Positions 23,088-34,331 of a stretch of 64,000 nt of DNA are shown here, in pieces. How positions within the stretch are numbered: position 1 is the stretch's first letter; every line of letters begins with the position of its first letter. Made by a program: the position numbers and the translations under genes. The notes under the pieces were generated by a model. The model was not told the DNA's origin, did not search any database, and was given only the letters and a program-made list of their open reading frames with translations. The stretch spans positions 2,046,001 to 2,110,000 of the forward strand of contig PUFA01000162.1 in assembly GCA_003508835.1 (NCBI GenBank), in the 5' to 3' direction. This DNA is from Eonycteris spelaea (Eukaryota; Chordata; Mammalia; Chiroptera; Pteropodidae).

Positions 23088-26000
23088 TTTTAAAATTTTT
23101 ATATTTTAATTTTTTAACTTAATCTATTTACAATATTATATTAGTTTCAGGTGTAAAACACAATGACTAGGCATTTATATAACTTACACACTGATCACCC
23201 CAATATCCAGTACCCATCTGACACCATGTATCGTTATTATAATACTACTGACCATATTTCTTAAACTATATTTTATATCCCCATGACTGTTTTGTACCTA
23301 CCAATTTTTATCTCTTAAATTCCTCACTCCCTTCACCCAACCCTCAATCCAGCAACCATCAAAATGCTCTTTGTATCTATGAACTTGTTCCATTGTTTGT
23401 TTATTCTGTTCTCCGGATTCCATATATAAGTGAAATCATATGATGTTTGTTTTTCTCTGCGAGTTACTCCATTCAGCACAATACTCTCTAGATCCATCCA
23501 TGTTGTTGCAGATGGCAAGAGTTCATTCTTTTTTTATGCCTGAATAATATTTCATTGTGTATATGTACCATCTCTTCTTTATCCATTTATCCACTGGGCA
23601 CCCAGGATGCCTCCATATCTTGGCTATTGTAAATAATGCTGCAACGAACATATGGGTGCACATATCCCTTACAAGTAATGTTTTGGGTTTCTTCAGATAC
23701 ATACTCAGAAGTGGGATTACTGAGTCCTTCTTTGTCTCTTGCTATAGCCTTTGTTTTAAAGTCTATTTTGTCTGGTATTAGTATTGTTTCCCCACCTTTT
23801 TTTGTTTGTTTCCATTTTCATGAAATATCTTTCTTCATCTCTTTACTTTCAGTCTGTGTGTGTCTTTCGATCTAAGTGAATGTCTCCTAGGCAGCATTTG
23901 TAGGGATCTTGTCTTCTTATCCATTAAACCACCCTATTGTTTAATTCATTTATGTTTAAAGTAATTGTTGATAGATATGTAGTTACTGCCATTTTCTTAT
24001 TTATAATTTTGATCTTTTTTGTGTTCTTCTTAAAGAAGTCCCTGTAATATTTTTGTGATACTGGTTAAGTAGTTATGTCCTAGTTTTTCATCACTTCGAA
24101 TATTTTGTGACAATTCCTTCTGGCATGTCAAGTTTCCATTGAGAAATCAGCTGACAGCCTATGGGATCTCCCTTGAAGGTAACTAATTGCTTTTCCCTTG
24201 CTGCTTTTAAGATTATTTTTTTGTCTTTAACCTTTGGCATGTTAATTATGGTGTGTCTTGGTGTCTTTGGGTACAGTTGTTTGGGACTATGTACTTCCTG
24301 GGCTTGTATATCTATTTCCTTTGTCAGATAGGGAAATTTTCTGTCATTATTTTTTCAAAAAGGTTTTTAATTCTTCACTCTCTCTCTCTTCTCCTTCTGG
24401 TATCCCTGTGATGTGAATGTTGGTACACTTGATATTATCTCAGAGCTCCTTAAACTATCCTTATTTTTTTGGATTCTTTTTTCTTGTTGCTGTTCTGATT
24501 GGGTGTTTTATGCTATCTTATCTTCCAAATTGCTGATTTCATTCTCTGTTTCATCTAATCTACTATTGATTCTCTGTAATGTATTATTCATTTCAGTTAT
24601 TGTAGTCTTTGTTTCTGACTGGTTCTTTTTTGTGTTTTCTATCTATATATTTATGTTTTCTATTTATTTGTTGAAGTTTTCCCTGAGATCATTGAGCATC
24701 CCTATGACAAGTGTTTTGAATTCTGCATCTAATAGATTGCTTGTCTCCATTTTGTTTAGTTCTTTTTCTGGAGCTTTTCTCTATTCTTTCATTTGGGACA
24801 TATATCTTTGTCTCGCTATTTTGACTGCATCCCTGTGTTTGTTTCTATTTTTTTAGGTAGAGCTGCTATGTTTTTCTATCTTAGTAGAATGGTCTTAAAT
24901 AGTAGATGTTCTATGCAGCCCAGTGGCACAGTATCCCTGGTCACCTGAGCCAAGTGCTCCAAGTATGTGTCCCTTGCAGGAGTTGTATGTTCCCTTATGT
25001 TGTAGTTGAGTTGGTCGTCATTTGGATAGCATTGGGAGGAAGTGACCCTTGGGATGATTAATTGTAAGAACTGGCTATGACTACTGTGGAAGAGCTGTTG
25101 TGTAAGGGCTGACTTTACAGAACAGGATTCAGTTCAGCAGGGCTAAATCAAGGTGGCCAAGTGGTGCTCCGGCTAAGTCCAAAGTGACCACCAGGTGTGC
25201 TGGCCCCAGTGCCTCCTGGGAGGAACCCACCTACAGGCCAAGTTCAGCAACCACCTGTACCTTTTCCAGGGCCACGTGGCATGAGCCATGAAGTGATTTG
25301 TAGATGCCTTCCAACTACGCTGGGCTTGGAGATTCTTGGGAGAGGCTAAGTTGCAAACTACGGCTAGATGCCACTATTGCTGAGCTTGGAGTTGCTTAGA
25401 AAAAGGCACAGGGCATGCCGAGGCCATATGCTGCTTGTTTGGGCTTTGTGAACCTTCAAGGGATTTTAAAATGTCCATATCATGAGCCAAGACAGTCCAT
25501 TTGTATGGAAAAGCCACTGGAAGTTGCAAGTTGGGAAGGGTGAGGATTCAGGGAATCACCAAGGTGGGTTGACCAGTGTTAGCCAAGTTGATGGAGACTC
25601 ATATGGTGGCAGCTCTGTCTACATGTGCTGGGTTGGTGGAGGGCTCAACAAAGGAACAATAGCTTCTGCCAGCACTTCTGTCTGAGAAAAATCTGCACTT
25701 CCAGACTTTTCCCTGAAGCCAGACAATTCATTTTTCCCATATGTCCCAAGCACCTTTCAAGCTGTTGGCCCAGTGCTGGGGCTCAGAGCTAATGAGCCTA
25801 TTAGCGAGTTAGTCTGTGAATGAGCCCTGTAAGAGGAATACTGTGACTCTGCAGCCTGCTGTCTCACTTAGCCACAAACTCTGCTGGTTTTCATAGCCAG
25901 AAGTTATGGGGACTTCTTTTTCTGGCACTGATGCTCCCAGCTGGAAAGCCTGGTGTGGGGCTCAAACCCCTCACTCATCTGGATATCCCTCCTGATTCTC

Positions 26001-26208
26001 AACCTCCATATACAATTTCATGTCCATACCCTCCTACCCATCTCGAGGTGGCCTCTTCTGTATATCCTTCATTGCAGAACTTCTGTTCAGCTAGACTTGG
26101 GCACTTGTCATTGATGGTTGTTCTGTAATATAGTTAAAAATTTGATGTGGTTATGATAGGAGACCAGCACAGCATTTTCCTACTCCACCATCTTTACCAG
26201 AAGCTCCC
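23088..26208 (-). mobile_element. Half-L1 (HAL1-like) element, near full length, ORF2 absent
   Basis: On the minus strand the 5' end is at ~26208 (GGGAGCTTCTGGTAAAGATG followed by GTGGAGTAGG, an L1-type start) and the 3' end is at ~23088 with a T-rich run (antisense A-tail). The middle is ORF1-like: the minus frame at ~24669-24775 reads NKMETSNLLDAEF then KTLVIGMLNDL, typical of HAL1/L1 ORF1. The segment 24120-24300 is the antisense of the ORF1 C-terminal domain. No RT or endonuclease sequence lies between this and the 3' UTR (23100-23730). Total ~3.1 kb, against ~6 kb for a full L1. Stops in ORF1 show it is dead. Confidence 0.65.
24400..24800 (-). pseudogene. L1/HAL1 ORF1 remnant
   Basis: Coiled-coil-like ORF1 stretch METSNLLDAEFKTLVIG followed by an MLNDLRENFNK segment and then a stop. 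The 147-codon plus-strand frame at 24413-24856 is only its antisense shadow: hydrophobic, without domains. Confidence 0.7.
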
Positions 26209-26574
26209 ATAACATTTTTTTTAATAAATAGATTTTTGATGTAAATGACCCTTCCTTTGGTCTTTCCTAAAATGCTAATTTGATGTTTGTGCAAAAGGTA
26301 AATCTGTTTGGCTATGGAGTGGCGGAAGTTGTTGCTTCTGATTGATAAAATGTCCTACAATTTAATCCCTACCTAACTGATAACAGTGTGCTATAGAATA
26401 ATAATCTCTAGTAACTTGTGGCATTTCCTTTTTTTCTTAATATCACTCCATTTATGCTCTTACATTAAAATATCCAAATTTTCTGAAGGGAGACATTTTT
26501 TAAAGAAAGAGTTTGTTTATACTGACATATCCAAGCTAGAGAAAATGATTTAGAAGGAAAGTGCTATGACTGAA

Positions 26575-26576
<2 letters not shown>
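26209..26576. other. No gene recognised
   Basis: Ordinary AT-rich DNA between the HAL1-like element and the TC/AC microsatellite. Confidence 0.5.

Positions 26577-26632
<56 letters not shown>
26577..26632. repeat. (TC)11(AC)n compound microsatellite
   Basis: TC to 26598, AC from 26599, ending GCACAC. Confidence 0.95.
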
Positions 26633-28269
26633 TAGTCAGCACCACCTCATGTTACACTAAGGTATTCCTGGCAGAGTTTCTTGCTGATGATTTTAGCCAC
26701 AGTCTGAGTAATGTCTGCTTGCTTGTGTTGTAAAGTGATCTCCCATTATTAGAAAGAATCTTGAATGAAGGGTGGAGGGTATCGTGTCTTCTTAGTTCAA
26801 TATTCTGTCTTTCTGCCGCCTCTCTGCAGACTGTGGGTGGCTGAAAAGGATGCTGTGGAAAGAAGTAAATTCTGCTGAGCCAAGCATTTTTCAGCGCAAT
26901 GAAAGACTTTTCATTGCAACTACTGCAATTATTTAAAATTATTATGGGAAAGTTTTGAGAATTTCTTCCACCTTCTCTTTTTTATTAAGGCTAATAAAAT
27001 GGAGGCCTAATATAACACAGATGGCAAGAATATAATCAATACAGCACTAGGGAATGTTACCTGTAAATATGGGAGTTTTCATTTCTCCTGGAATACCATA
27101 GGTTCGGTAGAACTATTTTTTTTTACAGATAGAAAAATGTTATAATTTATTTTTATAATAAATGACTAAACATTTCGTTGAAAATAATTTCCCCCCCAAA
27201 ATGTGTCCTCACTGAGTCAGAAATAGTAAATGAATGGTTGAGCTAACTATGCAGTTTTGATTAGAGACCAAAACATTATGATAATTATAAAGGGTTGAGA
27301 GACTGTCAAAATATAGTACTCTTTCTGCCTAGTAATGGTTTGTTAGCTTTTTTACATGGGAACTGTTAATTTGAAATAACCCAAGGTGAGTACAGATGAA
27401 TGTCTCCATCAACAAAAACAGGTGGTGAGATTTAAGACCAGAGGCGATTTTTATCATATCCTTAAAAAGAACATTACGTGAAATTAATTGTTTGTCATCT
27501 TGTTTCTTTATCATATTAGACTACTCTGAAGCTGTTATTAAAAATATTGAATGAAGCAACAAATGCCAACTTTTTTAAGATTAAGAAGGACTATAAATAA
27601 TGTCTATGAAGGAGGGGTTCATACTGCCTAAAATTGCTTTTGCCGTTCTTTCTTGCCATGTTACTGAGTATTTTAGCACAAAATGGAACAGTTGTGTCAT
27701 GTTGCATTGGACTCACGGTTCTGGAAGTCGGCAAATAATAGCACTGAATTAGGCAATAGGCTAACATACAAAACCAGATACTAAGTCTTTCGTGTCAAAT
27801 TTGTATAAAATATGTATTTATATACATATATTCTTACATATGTATATAATATTTAATGAGGCATACACAAGTAAATGGTGGTAGTGAATGGTTGCATCCA
27901 TAAAGAGGATCTGGGTGGTTGGAGAACAGAGATGACAGGGAGACTCACCTTTTATTATGTATCCTTTTCTGTCGTTGAAATCTATATATCTACTTTTTAA
28001 ATTTTATAACAATTTATTAAAAATGTTCCAAGCAGATGAGTCCACTTTGTCTCATATTAAAAATCAAACCAAGCAATTAAGTTAAACCAAATTGAAAGCT
28101 AACTTGTAAAAACGTTTTGTATTCCTTCCTACCCCTCTTCTCAAATATTTGGATAGTTACTGAACCTGAAAGGCAGCGTGATGTAGACACTTGATTTGTA
28201 TGGATGACTTTGGAAATATCCACTTAATTAATAAGAATCTAAGAGGATTTAAGTGTATTATCAGAGCCA
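26633..28269. other. No gene or clear repeat recognised
   Basis: 1.6 kb with no recognised repeat and no frame above 61 codons. Confidence 0.5.
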
Positions 28270-28370
28270 AACACAGAATATAATAAGAGAGTTATTGTTA
28301 TTTTATAGTTGAAAAAACTAAGATTCAGTATATGAAATAATTTGTCCAAGGTCACAGAGCTAGTTCACTC
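28270..28370 (-). mobile_element. MIR fragment
   Basis: 'CCAAGGTCACAGAGCTAGTT' preceded by a decayed 'GAAAAAACTAAGATTCAG', antisense MIR. Confidence 0.6.
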
Positions 28371-28734
28371 CACAAGGTAACTATAGTAACATTTCTGTTT
28401 GTAGTAATTTAAACTCACGAATGGTTCCAGTTCTTTCTAGGACCTATGGTTGGGAGGATTTACATTTCAGTCATAATAAAATAGAACTTTAAACATATAT
28501 ATCTTTTATGGAAGAGAGTTTACCATATTTTGAAGATGATTCAAATTGTCATCAGTGTGCTTTGACCATAAAATTTATAACAACTTTTTATGTCCCCAAG
28601 TATGCATTTGAAATGCACTAAAGTGATTTCCTAAAACTGCTCTTCTAAAGTCAGGCTTCTAAGAGTGGTAAAGCATTTCTGGCATTTTTATGGACATTTT
28701 TAATAGTAGTTGAGTAATTCATTAGTTTTATCAT

Positions 28735-29310
28735 GTCTAACAAATTACCACAAAGTTGGAAACTTAAAACAATACTCATATATCATCTCACTGTTCTGGA
28801 AGTAAGTCTGGGCATAGCATAGACAGACCCCTCTATTCAAGGTCTTACAAGGTTGAAATCAAGATGTCAGCCACGCTGCCTTCTAATCTGGAGCTCAGGG
28901 TTCTCTTCCAAGCTCTTGTGGCTATAACATAATTCAGTTATTGCTGTTGTAGGACATAGGTCCCCATTTTCTTGATGACTATCAGTTAGTGGCCTCTCTC
29001 AAACACCTATATTCCACCTTCATTTTTTGTCAAGTGTCCCTTTCTGTCTTTAAAGGCAGCAATGGAGAATCTCCATTGAGTCAAATTCCTCTCACACTTA
29101 GAATCCCTGTCTCCAGATAGAGCCCAATCCCTTTTAAAGGTTCACCTGATTAGGTTAGGCCCACCTAGATGATTTTATCTTAAAATCAGCTAACTTGGAA
29201 CCTTAATTACATCAGCAAAATCACTCCATAGCAGCACCTTAATTAGTGTTCGAATAACTGGAGAAGGTGCATATACACCAGGCAGTGGGAATCTTGGAGG
29301 CTACTTTTTG
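28735..29310 (-). mobile_element. MaLR LTR (MLT1-like), antisense
   Basis: 'AACAAATTACCACAAAGTTG', 'CTTAAAACAATACTCATATA', 'CACTGTTCTGGAAGTAAGTC' and, farther on, 'AACCTTAATTACATCAGCAA' occur in the antisense MLT1 order over ~570 bp. Confidence 0.75.
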
Positions 29311-29504
29311 AATTCTTCCTACAAGTAAATGAATAGGCTAACTATAGTAAATTCTACCTACAAGTAACTGAAGCTGAATGTAGTGTAATCCTGTTTACCC
29401 TGACAACTCTTGGGCTACTTTCCCACCAGAAATCAAAGCAGAGGAACCATTCCTATTTTATTTAAATTTATTTATGTAGGGTCACATCTAAATAACATTT
29501 TGTT

Positions 29505-29640
29505 TTACCTTACCTCATCTGAATCTTAAAACCCAGATGCAAGAGGATTTAATATCTGTATCTCCACTTTATGGTTGGAAAAACTGAGGTTCAGGGAGAT
29601 GAAATTATTTTCCTGAAGTCCCATAGCATTTCGTTTCCAT
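29505..29640 (-). mobile_element. MIR fragment
   Basis: 'GTTGGAAAAACTGAGGTTCA' and 'AAGTCCCATAGCATTTCG' are antisense MIR core. Confidence 0.55.
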
Positions 29641-30289
29641 ATTCCACATCCCAGGTCCTGTAGGATTTTATTCTGCGATATTTAAGTACCATCATCTTAG
29701 TTTTATTTTTCAGAGTTTCTGAGAAGAATTATTTTTTCCAGCCCTGTAGATAGATATCACAGCAAATCATAAAACGTCATGGTCTTGAGTTGTATGCATC
29801 ATGAGAAAGAATTCCCTTTACATCAATAGGAATAACATTTATGTATGTTTTACCGCAGGGACATTTAAAAAAATAACTTTGATTCATTAAGTAACTTCAG
29901 TAAATGGAGCTAATTTTGAAGTTTATTTAACTGAGACAAATTTGTTTAATTTCATTTGCTAGTTTCATATTCTATGTGATGGTTAACATAGATGTTTCAG
30001 GATATAAAGCTTTTATCTTGCTCAAGGTGTGACCACAATTGATGGTCACTAGAACATAGTTTAGGCAACCATGTTGAAGCCACTGAATATGCTCCAAGCT
30101 TCTGTTAACCACAAAGTACACTATAATCTTTATAAGACCAACCACACTCCGTCTTAATTCTTTCTTCCCCAAACTTTAAACTCAGTCAAAGTTCATGGAT
30201 GAACGTTATCTGTAAGAACAGACTGATAATTTGAAAAGGCGAGTCACAGAGAAAGAAGAATTCCATAGAATCACTGAAGGTAAGAAAGT
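29641..30289. other. No gene recognised
   Basis: No recognised repeat. Short frames only. Confidence 0.45.
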
Positions 30290-30450
30290 GAAACGGACCC
30301 TTGGTAACTTCTAATCCCCATTTCACAAATGAGAAGAACGAATCCTCAAGAAGTTTAGGAATTTGCCCAAAGGCACACAGCTTGGGAAGTGACAGAGCTG
30401 AGACATAAATATAGATCATTTGTTTCCATGTCTAGTACTCTTAGTTCACC
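30290..30450 (-). mobile_element. MIR SINE
   Basis: 'CCCCATTTCACAAATGAGAA', 'TTTGCCCAAAGGCACACAGC' and 'GACAGAGCTGAGACATAAAT' in antisense MIR order. Confidence 0.7.
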
Positions 30451-31224
30451 AATTGCATCCCTTGATGGAAAATGTGTTACATGCTGTTTTCCACAAATAC
30501 TGTCATTTTTATAACCAAGAAAAATGTTTGCATGTAAGGTCTTGGAAATAAAGAGATGGTTTGAATTTTTTCTTCCCTGCCCATTATCTGCATTTTTTTT
30601 CCCCCTCTGGATTTTTTGTAACAGGCAACAAGGTCAGTGTTGTTGCAGGGGTAGGAGAGATGAGAGCGGTCCATCTGCTTAACAGTAAATGCAGCAATGT
30701 TTAACTTAGACCAATAAAATGCTTTTGAGGAGAGGAGTATCTTACCACTGACATAGTTTAGAACTCCTAGTATATAATGATAATAAAAAGCAGACTGACT
30801 TTTAGTCAGTTTTGCTTTTGTTTTTATTAGTTTTTATAGACACTGTCCTCTCATTGCCTCCCATGACACTGACCTGAATTAAAGGACAGGAATCCCCCCT
30901 ATGAGCTACTCACATTTATAAGACTTCAGATTCTTTAGAAAGTGTTCCTTTTGAAGGGAAGGGTGAAAGGCAAAGCACCATTATAACATTTGAAGATAAT
31001 ATACTTAAAAACCATTTGAAACTATAAAATGTATAATATATTCCAAAGTCTCATAAGGAAAATGACTTTAGTACAGAAACTGATGGTCAAGAAGCCAGAG
31101 TTTTAGAAACTGATCTGGGTTTATATGGGATTTTAAGTTTAGTGTGTCATAGTTAACAAATAACTTTTAGTTTGCTTGTCACTGGGCTGAAAGGGAAGTG
31201 GACATTTTAATGCATTTCAGGTAG
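30451..31224. other. No gene recognised
   Basis: Unassigned upstream sequence. Confidence 0.45.
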
Positions 31225-31440
31225 ACGCAGTGTTGCATGGATCAAATCTGGGTACTCTGACCATGGGCAAATGACCTAATCTGGCTAAGCATCATTTGCT
31301 CCATTTAGATAATGGTAATAAATAATAATGTCTACTTTATAGATTCATCGTGAAGATTAAAACCATTTAGTCACATGGAGGGTTTAGTCCCGTTCTGGCA
31401 CATATTAAATAATAAATGTTTATTTACCATCACTGTCATT
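31225..31440 (+). mobile_element. MIR SINE
   Basis: 'CATGGGCAAATGACCTAATC', 'CCATTTAGATAATGGTAATA' and the tail 'AAATAATAAATGTTTATTTA'. Confidence 0.7.
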
Positions 31441-31608
31441 ATTATCCAGTCACCTAAATACTTAAAAATTTTTCATTTTTAAAAATGTTTTACTCTGATA
31501 CAAAATTTTGTATGTTTTCTTTATGTTTCTCAAATATGAACATTAAAACTCATGGATTTTAAAGACATTACACCACTGTGATTAAGATTTTAACAAATTT
31601 CTCCAAGG

Positions 31609-31623
31609 GCACTAGATGGCGAC
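31609..31623 (+). promoter_or_regulatory. CTCF-like motif
   Basis: GCACTAGATGGCGAC fits 13 of 15 positions of CCASYAGRKGGCRSY. About 2.4 kb upstream of the PRKG1 alpha ATG. Confidence 0.35.
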
Positions 31624-31784
31624 CTTTTCCTTTAAGGAAAAAAATATCTTAAGGATTCATAAGTACTTTTGCTTTGGCAGTTGAAACTTACTGCTGCAGA
31701 TTTACAAGCAAACTACAAAAGGTAATGTCACATCACTGAACTCTGAATTGTCAGAATCATAGAATTTCTAGATTTTCACACACT

Positions 31785-31955
31785 AGGAGCAGTATGGTAG
31801 GGAAAGCACTCTCGAGGACATAGGGAATCCTGAATTCAAATTTATGCCCTTGGATGATCTTGGACTTTACCTTTCAAGATCTTATTTTCCTCTTTTAGAA
31901 TATAAGTTGTGGGTTAGATCATCTTTAAAGTTACTTTCTGCTCTAAAATACTGTG
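31785..31955 (+). mobile_element. MIR SINE (variant)
   Basis: 'GCAGTATGGTAGGGAAAGCA' then 'TGGATGATCTTGGACTTTAC' and 'GGGTTAGATCATCTTTAAAG'. Confidence 0.55.
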
Positions 31956-33429
31956 ATTTTTTTTAATAATTCAATTTTTATTTTTCTACCAGGCTATCTT
32001 TTCTCAAGCATTCCTTTTGCTTTAAATTAAATATTTCTTAAGCCAATGGATAAGATATAATGTTATAGGTGTCAACATTACTTAAGGTAAAACTGACTTA
32101 TTCAAAAATAAGATTAATTTTGGAAGATATGAATGAGTATAGGATATGAATGTGAGTGTAAAATCTTGGCTAAATGTTTCTTTTTTTAATAAGTGGAAGA
32201 AACATTTGAATCATACATTCATTTAAGATGGTATAAGACTTGAAAAAACCTGCCTAAGCATCATTTAAAATCTATTTGTATCTTTTCCATAAATAAAGTT
32301 GAAACTGTGCTTAGATTATTGAATGTAATAAGTTTTTTTCTAATGTATTATTTTTAAATGTCAATTATTTTTAGTATTTCTAAAAGGATTATAGCAGATT
32401 AAATTGTTCATATTTAGAAGCAGCGAATAGTAACTATCAAGATGGACAGCTCTTTCTCAAATATGAGTAGACAAAGTCAGTCTTCAGCATCGGGTGTGAT
32501 GAAGAAATTTAGATGTTCGAAATGTTTTTAACTTAAAATAATCAGATGAGTGTAACTAATAGTAAATAATAGATAAATCTCCAGAATAAAGTATATTTTA
32601 GTATTTATATATAAACCAAAATATGCACCTCCTTTTGCTTTGTTTTTCAGACAAAGTAAAAGATTTTTTTTTAAATATAAGTAGACAGTGATTATACTTT
32701 AATCTTTCTTTTTAAGGAAAGTTACCATTTCAGAGAGAATCTTTGTCATCTTAATTTGCATCTAGCTTTTTTTCCTTTTACAAAAAGATTTAGTAATTTG
32801 CTTATCATTACCTGAAAAAGCTCCTCCTACATACCCAGACAAACTCTTAAACAGTGATTTATGTTATAAAAAAAGTTCCCTGTGGCCTATACATTATTAA
32901 AAAGCTAGGAATTAACAAATACTCAGGCCTACATGGGTAGAAAAATCTCATTCTCCTAAGGTGAGGAGATGGATGCTCAGGTGAGGAAGAAATCTGAGTA
33001 ACAGACACAATTTTTCCCCAAATCTGAAACTGGTAGAGTGAGGCAGCAATTTAGCTGAAGCCACCACTCCACAACCATGCTCAATATACAAATGTTAACT
33101 GTAGCAGATGAAATAAAATCCAGACTCAAAAAGTTTACAGCTAAGGCATGGCCTTTCTCTTTCCTGTAAACATTTGGCTCATTACCATATGCATATTCAT
33201 CCAACTTCCCCACCAACAATTTTAGTTCACTATTTCCAGTAAAATTTTACCCTGAAAAGCTTGGAACTGCTATTATCCTGTCATTCTTGGCGGGGTCACA
33301 ATCACAGGACTTCACAGTAAGAAATATATATGTGAACCCTCCCTTATCATCCAAAGCAGAAGAGAATGGCGAAAACAAAGAGATTTATTCAGGTTATTGT
33401 CTAAAGGTAGTTTAATATTTATGCAGTGT
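31956..33429. other. Upstream region, no gene recognised
   Basis: About 1.5 kb of unassigned AT-rich DNA leading to the CA tract. It may hold distal promoter elements, but nothing decisive was seen. Confidence 0.45.
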
Positions 33430-33456
33430 CACACACACACACACACACACACACAC
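33430..33456. repeat. (CA)n microsatellite upstream of PRKG1 promoter
   Basis: About 13 CA units, ~600 bp before the ATG and ~220 bp before the CpG island. Confidence 0.95.
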
Positions 33457-33675
33457 CCTAAAGTCTTTAGGTTTCAGTTACAAGCCCTGCGTCATCTGTC
33501 AGATCACATGGTAATTGTTGCTATTTCAAGGATCAAGTGGCATAAAGCTCCCCCCTACCTCCACCCCACCCCTTTCCTTTGGTACCATATAGCGTGGAAG
33601 AGTGATTATTGTGTGATGGGGTGAGACCAGGCTTTCTGGTTCAACCCTCCCTACTAGGAACAGGGCTCTTGGTGG

Positions 33676-33770
33676 GGTGGCGCGTGCGCGCGGTATTCTC
33701 ACAGAGTGACTCGGAAAGGGGGGCGGGGAGGGGGTCTCAGGGGAGGAAGGGCAGCTCTAATTGGTTTCTC
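33676..33770 (+). promoter_or_regulatory. Proximal promoter motif cluster (NRF1-like, GC box, inverted CCAAT)
   Basis: Within 95 bp there is an NRF1-like palindrome at 33679-33690 (GGCGCGTGCGCG, 11 of 12 to YGCGCRTGCGCR), a GC box GGGGCGGGG at 33720-33728 and an inverted CCAAT (ATTGG) at 33760-33764. A near AP-1 site TGACTCG sits at 33707-33713. Sp1-type control of this promoter has been reported for the human gene, as I recall. The sites lie 300-380 bp upstream of the ATG. Binding is inferred from motif match only. Confidence 0.55.
33718..33743 (+). promoter_or_regulatory. G-quadruplex motif in promoter
   Basis: Four G-tracts of 6, 4, 5 and 4 with loops C, A and TCTCA fit the classical intramolecular G4 rule. 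The motif overlaps the GC box. Confidence 0.65.
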
Positions 33771-33839
33771 AATGAAAGATAATCACCTATTCCCCAGAGA
33801 GGCTAGGGATTAGCACTCTGCCTCTCCTCCTCTCAGCCC

Positions 33840-34059
33840 TTTTAGACTTCTCATCCTCCCCTCCGTGCGTTTAGTCCATTCAGCAGAAGTGGATCGAAGA
33901 AAGGGGCTCCTCGCTCCGCATTAGGGGCAGCACTCTGCTGCGCGCTGGTACTTAGCGCCCCATTCACTCACTTACTCTGCGCTAGCCTCGCTCGGCTGTT
34001 GTCCCAGCCGCCGCCGCCGCCGCCGGAGAAAAAGTTTTGCAGAGGGGCTCAGGGAAAAA
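33840..34059 (+). other. PRKG1: Likely 5' UTR region of PRKG1 alpha transcript
   Basis: No ATG occurs between about 33785 and the start codon at 34060, so no upstream ATG-initiated ORF is expected if transcription begins here. The transcription start cannot be fixed from sequence, and 33840 is only a plausible left limit. The segment is C/T-rich and then CpG-rich, and ends in a (CCG)6 run and an A-rich stretch just before the ATG. Confidence 0.5.
34008..34025 (+). repeat. (CCG)6 trinucleotide run in the 5' UTR
   Basis: Six perfect CCG units lie 34 bases before the start codon. Such GC runs can form structure in the leader and may vary in length between individuals. Confidence 0.9.
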
Positions 34060-34325
34060 ATGAGCGAGTTAGAGGAAGACTTTGCCAAGATACTCATGCT
34101 CAAGGAGGAGAGGATCAAAGAGCTGGAGAAGCGGCTGTCAGAGAAGGAGGAGGAAATCCAGGAGCTGAAAAGGAAGCTTCACAAATGCCAGTCGGTGCTG
34201 CCAGTGCCCTCGACCCACATCGGCCCTCGGACCACCCGGGCGCAGGGCATCTCTGCTGAACCACAGACGTACAGGTCCTTCCATGACCTTCGACAGGCAT
34301 TCCGGAAGTTCACCAAATCCGAAAG
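34060..34325 (+). CDS. PRKG1: PRKG1 first coding exon, isoform I-alpha (partial gene)
   Basis: First coding exon of cGMP-dependent protein kinase 1 alpha, the cytosolic Ser/Thr kinase that acts downstream of nitric oxide and natriuretic peptides, for example in smooth-muscle relaxation. The translation opens MSELEEDFAK and matches the known I-alpha N-terminus as I recall it, across all 89 residues. Residues ~9-43 form a coiled coil with leucine-zipper positions L12, I19, L26, I33 and L40, used for homodimerisation and partner binding such as MYPT1. C43 (C42 without the initiator Met) is the known interchain disulfide cysteine. Residues ~57-68 (RTTRAQGISAEP) are the autoinhibitory segment, with I64 at the pseudosubstrate position and T59 a known autophosphorylation site. 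Residues 69-89 are the linker leading to the cGMP-binding domains, which lie on later exons outside the window. The ATG has A at -3. The exon ends AAG|GTAGGC, so codon 89 is split (phase 2). The I-beta first exon was not seen. Confidence 0.97.
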
Positions 34326-34331
34326 GTAGGC
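34326..34331 (+). promoter_or_regulatory. PRKG1: 5' splice donor of PRKG1 alpha exon 1
   Basis: AAG|GTAGGC is a good donor match exactly where the I-alpha-specific protein is known to stop resembling the shared part. Reading on through the donor gives AGG TAG, so an unspliced transcript stops straight after residue 89. Confidence 0.85.

Noticed and set aside
24413..24856. 147-codon hydrophobic plus-strand frame
   Set aside because: It is the antisense shadow of the HAL1/L1 ORF1 remnant.
33999..34259. Frame overlapping the 5' UTR and exon, starting with proline codons
   Set aside because: Begins at TTG, not ATG. The prolines come from the (CCG)6 run, and the rest is a shifted reading of the PRKG1 exon.
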